From Furcasterigmium furcatum (Eukaryota > Ascomycota > Sordariomycetes > Glomerellales > Plectosphaerellaceae): DNA of 64,000 nucleotides. Location of the stretch: assembly GCA_001599815.1 (NCBI GenBank), contig BCIA01000005.1, forward strand, positions 3,170,472 through 3,234,471, in the 5' to 3' direction. Positions within the stretch are counted from its first letter, which is position 1. Every line of letters begins with the position of its first letter. Below the pieces are notes generated by a model. That model was not told the DNA's origin and did no database searches. It saw only the letters and a list, made by a program, of their open reading frames with translations. The position numbers were made by a program, and so were the translations under genes. This document shows, piece after piece, positions 59,845 to 64,000 of this stretch.

Positions 59845-60440
59845 ACAATGGCGGCGAGAAGAGAGATGGCGTCTGAGCGCGTGTCTTTGCTATACGATTA
59901 ACCATGGCGCATCGCCGATGGCCTACAGCCGGCAGGCAGGTCGAGGCCTTTTGGCAGGTATTACACGGGGAGTTGAGGTCTTGTCTAAGCACACAAAAGC
60001 AAAAGGGAAGGGTTCTTGCAGCAGCGCATCCAGGAGACGGAGGTCAAGCCGACTGGCGGCGACCTTGATGGCGAAAGGAATGGCATGGATGGCCTGTGTG
60101 GACTTGTTTTGCTGTGGATTGCGGGATGTATGAGTATTTTAGCTTGGGGAATGATACCTAAATACAACGTCAATGTCAAGAATGGGCTGCGGAGAGGTGA
60201 TATCGATGATGACCCCTGCGCGCCCTTCCGAAGACTCGGCAGTAAGACGGAGCGGAGAACCCTTCCGAGTGGGGCCGGATCGGATCGTGGGAAACACGAC
60301 AGACCTAGGCCGGAGTTTGAGTGAGTAAACGACCTTCTTCTCTAACTCCCGCTGTTTGGTACACATCTCCGAAGTCCCCCTTTCTCATCTCGGATTCCCC
60401 AGCTGAAGCGACTCTCATCGGCTACTCAAAACCTTCCAGC
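59845..60440. other. Intergenic region before the RidA-family gene
   Basis: No gene seen. It holds the Arp9 3' flank and the promoter of the next gene. The frame of that gene is open upstream to 60321, but the extra segment lacks family similarity. Confidence 0.6.
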
Positions 60441-60924
60441 ATGTCTCGCCGCAACATCAGCTCCGGCTCCGCCTTTGAGGCAGAGATCGGGTACTCGCGC
60501 GCTGTCGTCAGCGGCGATTGGATCATCGTCTCCGGCACCACGGGGTGAGTTGGCGGCCTCCCTCCCCTGACTCAATGAACAAGCTGACCAACACGTCTAC
60601 AGGTACGACTACAAGACCGGCGAGATTTCGGCGGACGTGGCCGAGCAGGCCGAGCAGACCATGAAGAACGTCGCCGCTGCTCTTGCAGAGGCCGGTGCTT
60701 CAGTCAAGGATGTTGTCAGGGTGCGCTATATCTTGCCCGACAGGGTTGATTTCCCCAAGACGTGGCCGGTGCTGAAGAAGTGGTTCGGCGATGTGAGGCC
60801 CGCGGCGACGATGATCCAGTCGGGGCTGATGAAGGAGGAGATGAAGATTGAGATTGAGGTTACTGCCAGGAACTCCAGTGGGACCGTTCTGCCTGAGCGG
60901 AAGCCTGTTCCTGACATCTTTTGA
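60441..60924 (+). CDS. RidA/YjgF/UK114-family protein
   Basis: Exons 60441-60544 and 60603-60924 give 141 residues, normal for the family. Family blocks are GYSRAVVSGDWIIVSGTTGY, AEQAEQTMKNVAAALAEAGA, VKDVVRVRYILPD and RPAATMIQSGLMKEEMKIEI. The intron interrupts the conserved Gly-Tyr. RidA enzymes hydrolyse reactive enamine/imine intermediates left by PLP enzymes, and the catalytic Arg normally sits in a R-x-A-x-x-x-I/V motif, matching RPAATMI. The branch with SGTTGYDY is seen in proteins often called RutC-like; the exact substrate is unknown. No targeting sequence is evident if translation starts at 60441. A start at 60321 would add 40 residues without similarity. Confidence 0.9.
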
Positions 60925-61468
60925 GGTGTCTGTTCAAGTTGCTATGTATTTAGCGGATGGGAGCTTCATATCTCCGGGGCCTTCTGTGGTGGTTTTTGCT
61001 GTTTGGCCAGTTTTCAGGGGTAAACATCAAAGTCGGTCGAAAGCGCTCCCCACCTCAGTGAAGAATGATCTGGAAGTTGATGAGGTCCTAGAGCGCTCCT
61101 TCCCTTGGTAGCAGCTCCTGCCCCAGAAGCCTGCCTGCAAGGCTAGCACGAATTCAGGTCATCTGCAGTTTTCTGAAACCTAGAGCTCCTTCCCGTACCT
61201 TCGCAACCACCTGGGGCATTCACTCAGGCTCGGGCGGCAGGAATCGGGTTCCGGCTGGTTCTTCCACCAACAAAACCTCCGTCTCTCTCTTGTCCCCCCA
61301 AACAGTATTTCTCTTTCTTCAACGCAGGCACACTTTGACCTTGTGGCCGGCGTGTCTGTCTGTCTTTACTCCCCGATCTCCCCTGCTCTCTTATCAAGAT
61401 CACAGCTCCCCAAGCCTGTCCCCGAGACGCACAGCACATTCTGCCAAATCCTGATACAGCCGCCCGAG
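60925..61468. other. Intergenic region before the SWIM/RING gene
   Basis: About 540 bp. Pyrimidine-rich from about 61270, as a 5' leader. Nothing else seen. Confidence 0.6.
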
Positions 61469-62844
61469 ATGGCCGACGTATCCTCGCCCTTGTCTTCGGC
61501 CACCGAGAGTCTCGACCTGGACTCGCCCACTCGTGATCCTCACGGCGACACATCGTCGTTTGAGCCTACCCCCGAGCCTCGGTCTGATAACACCGACCCG
61601 GACTTCGCTCCTGCCACTCTGGAAGAGGCCGACGATGCCTGGCAGCCCAGCCGCTCCCAAAAGCCTGCCAGCGTGGTGAGCGTCGCGGATGCTGAAGATG
61701 AGCCCCCGGTCAAGAAGCGCAGGGTGGCCGCCAAGAAGAAGAAGGGCGGTGCAAAGGACCTCTACCCAGAGGGCTTGCCGCGTATGACTCGCCTCGGCAA
61801 CAACACGTACGGAATCAATACAGGCCCTCTTTGTGATGGCATCGACTGGGATGAGATGGCCGTTCCCGTCATCAAGGAGCAGCTCATCATGCGCGGCATC
61901 AAGCACGACGGAGCCAGGGCCGCTTTGGTCGACCGTCTCAAGAACTGGCAGGATTTCAATGAGGAGGACGGGAGACAGTTTCATCAGCTCACCCATCAGG
62001 CTGCCTTCGAATACGACCCCATTGAAGCCGGAATCCTTGGCGCCTCAGCGGGAGGCAAAAGGCAGAACCAGGGTGTCAACGACAAGACTGTGACAGCTGC
62101 GAACAAGATCAAAGACGAGCTCATGTACTTGATGTGTCGTGACGATGTCAGATGGGGCGATGATTTCGATGGCGGCAAGGGCACCATTGACTCGGCTACC
62201 TTTGTCATTCTCAGCAACAGTGGCTCTACGTACAACGTCGGCGTTGGAAAGTCGCATTCGTGTGATTGCATTGCCAAGGTGAGCCTTACATGATGCTCTC
62301 TCCTCAAACTGTTCATTCTGACGCGGCCTAGAAATACAACCCTTCCGGTCACTGCAAGCACATCCTCTGTCAGTCAATGCATCCCTACTATACAAGTCCA
62401 GAACCTGGATAGACTAACAAGAAGCTAGACGTTCTGATCTACATCCTCCGCGCTCCCACTCCCATCATCGAGCAGCAGAAACTTTCTTCCGAGGTGGTCA
62501 ACATGGTCCTGCAGCATGTCTATGAATTCCGGCCCACCCAGGATCAGATCGCCGCTGACCCTACCATGAAGGACGGCATTCCCAAGGACAAGGACGGTAG
62601 CGACTGTCCGTTTTGCTTCAAGCCTCTGGACGAAACGCCGGCTGTCTGCTGCAACAGTTGCGGTCGACACACCCATAACGACTGCTTCGCCCTGTGGGCC
62701 TCCCGTAGCCTCTGGGGTGTGAAGTGCCTCGTCTGCCAGGCCCCTTGGAGGCAGGAGATTCCAGAGATGAAAGAACCCGCTTCCCCCAAGAAGGATCGTG
62801 CCCCCAAGCGCATGGTGGAGTACGAGGAGGACGCCAGATGGTGA
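61469..62844 (+). CDS. SAP-like, SWIM and RING-type zinc-finger protein
   Basis: Exons 61469-62278, 62332-62368 and 62429-62844 give 420 residues. Residues 1-100 are acidic and Ser-rich with a basic patch (KKRRVAAKKKK), a likely nuclear signal. Around 125-155, WDEMAVPVIKEQLIMRGIKH and GARAALVDRLKNW resemble a SAP DNA-binding motif. The SWIM finger is CDC followed after the splice by the CKH of SGHCKHILY. The RING-type domain is CPFC, CCNSCGRHTHNDCF and KCLVC. The SWIM-plus-RING order recalls ZSWIM2/MEX-type ubiquitin ligases, so E3 activity is a fair guess, not shown. The tail is Lys/Pro-rich (KEPASPKKDRAPKRM). The 37-nt middle exon encodes the second half of the SWIM finger. Confidence 0.87.
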
Positions 62845-63058
62845 AGGGCACATCGACTGCATGGACATCTGGTACTGGAATCGGGGTATATTGCTTGCCA
62901 AACGGCTGGATTATGTGACGGAACAGGGTCACCAGAATTGTGTGTGGAAAGTCGGAACCTGCTCATGTCGAGAGTTGGACCATATTGGCGTGCATTTTGT
63001 CAATCATTCGAGCTCGAGGGCAATGCAGAATGAACGGTATCTGCTAGGCAGGTAGTAA
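62845..63058. other. Convergent 3' flanks of the SWIM/RING and YeeE genes
   Basis: 214 bp between facing stop codons; no other feature seen. Confidence 0.6.
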
Positions 63059-64000
63059 CTAGAGCAGGAGAGGCCCCGTCAAGGCTCCAACGCCAAACAT
63101 GGCCGCCATGGTGATGAAGCTTGAGGTTGAGAACATGGACATGCCGCTGACGCCGTGCCCGGAGGTGCAGCCCCCTGATATCCTTGACCCGACCGCGAGG
63201 AGGAAGCCACCGGCGGCTGCGAAAAGGGGCGACACGGAAACCTGGCCCGGGGGAGGCGCAAACTCGGGCCTCAGGGTCGCCAGCCCCCACGAACCAGCGG
63301 CGATGCCCAGGGCGAAGATGATGTTTTTGGCCTGGGGCGGTGATGCCCCTCGGAAGGCATCGCCGCGGATGACCCACCAGAAGTACCTGCCCGCCTCGTC
63401 GTAGGAGGTCGACACGCCGACCATGGTCTTGCGGGAGAGGACGCTGAAGAGCTGTGCCAGGCCGACGACGGCGCCGCCCAGCGCGGGCGCGAGGGGCACG
63501 CTGCGGATGCTTTCAGGGGATGCCAGGACGGCGGCCCAGCAGAGGGCCTCGAAAGCGGCGAAGAAGGGGATCTTGCTGGCGCCCAGCTGCTCGTAGAGGG
63601 TGAGCTTGGCGGGTGTCGCCGCCTTCTCGTCCGCGGCCGGGGCGGAGGCCGCGGCATTGCGGGCGATGAGGTCTGAGATGAAGCCTGTGTAGGCGATGCC
63701 GCCGAGGGCGGAGCCGGCGAGTGCGTAGAGGCCGGAGGGGATGCCGGTGGCGGCCTGGGAGACGACGGTGCCGGGACATGCGCCGGAGAGGGCCATGCCG
63801 AGGCCCTGGAGGGCGCCGCCAAGGATGTTGCCATCGAAGGGGCCGAAGACACCCATGCGCGAGGCGGAACGCGGGGTGGGGTGGTAGAAGTCCAGCTTGT
63901 CGAGGACGACGACGATGATGCTGTGGTCTGGTTAGGGGTCGGGTGTTCATGATTCTTGGGAGAGGGGGGAAGGGACTGACGAGCTGCTGGCGGTTGCGGC
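63059..64000 (-). CDS. YeeE/YedE-type sulfur transport membrane protein (N terminus beyond window)
   Basis: The visible exon is 63059-63920. An intron (GTCAGT donor at 63980, ACCACAG acceptor) is followed by a partial exon at 63981-64000. About 290 residues are seen. The protein is hydrophobic with repeated Gly/Ala-rich helices. Two signature loops are present: ALSGACPGTVVSQAATG near the start and SRISGGCTSGHGVSGMSMFS near the end, each with one conserved Cys. Between them lie GVFGPFDGN, FWWVIRGDAFRGASP and PLFAAAGGFLLAVGSR. Bacterial YeeE (TsuA) carries thiosulfate through the membrane using these cysteines; the fungal members are little studied. A 30-residue hydrophilic insert (NAAASAPAADEKAATPAKLT) lies between repeats. 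Confidence 0.88.

Overview
The window is nuclear DNA from a filamentous ascomycete (Pezizomycotina, most likely a Sordariomycete). Genes are monocistronic and lie on both strands. Introns are mostly 45-80 nt, with GTAAGT/GTATGT-type donors and CTAAC/CTGAC branch sites just before the AG. Coding sequence is GC-rich with C-ending codons. Gene types found only in fungi (Zn2Cys6 factor with fungal TF domain, SYLF/Ysc84 protein, Arp9, URA5) fit this. There is no rRNA, tRNA, CRISPR, operon or intact transposon that I can support. Exon coordinates were worked out by hand from splice signals and reading-frame continuity; no homology search was run.

Layout, left to right. 1-1020: 3' end of an unidentified gene. 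5019-6455: LaeA-type methyltransferase in ten small exons. 7951-8544: AIM41 (YqeY family). 8856-11743: gamma-tubulin complex protein GCP2/Spc97, divergent from proteasome alpha-5 (12288-13140). 13454-16836: 1,031-residue Zn2Cys6 factor with a long upstream region. 21102-22796: RRP8 rRNA methyltransferase, convergent with DDI1 (23195-24611). 27004-27892: decayed amidohydrolase relic. 29326-30484: GNAT acetyltransferase, convergent with URA5 (30668-31375). 32165-34480: NOG1, convergent with GDI1 (35005-36923). 37642-38503: MRPL4. 46278-47649: two-finger C2H2 factor preceded by a 7.8-kb gene desert. 49716-50011: 65-residue single-pass membrane protein. 53986-56329: SYLF protein. 57016-59844: Arp9. 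60441-60924: RidA family. 61469-62844: SAP-like/SWIM/RING protein. 63059-64000: YeeE/YedE-type membrane protein, running off the end.

Themes. Most genes are housekeeping: ribosome biogenesis and translation (RRP8, NOG1, MRPL4), proteolysis (PUP2, DDI1), trafficking (GDI1, SYLF protein), cytoskeleton (GCP2), pyrimidine synthesis (URA5) and chromatin (Arp9). They do not form one pathway. The two DNA-binding regulators sit beside the longest non-coding stretches. I found no convincing new multi-gene system. The most useful observations are the methyltransferase that is hard to see without splicing, the amidohydrolase relic, an intron that splits the DDI1 start codon, an apparent one-base frameshift at the Arp9 C terminus with an AT-hook extension at its N terminus, and recurring TACCTAGGTA palindromes between genes.
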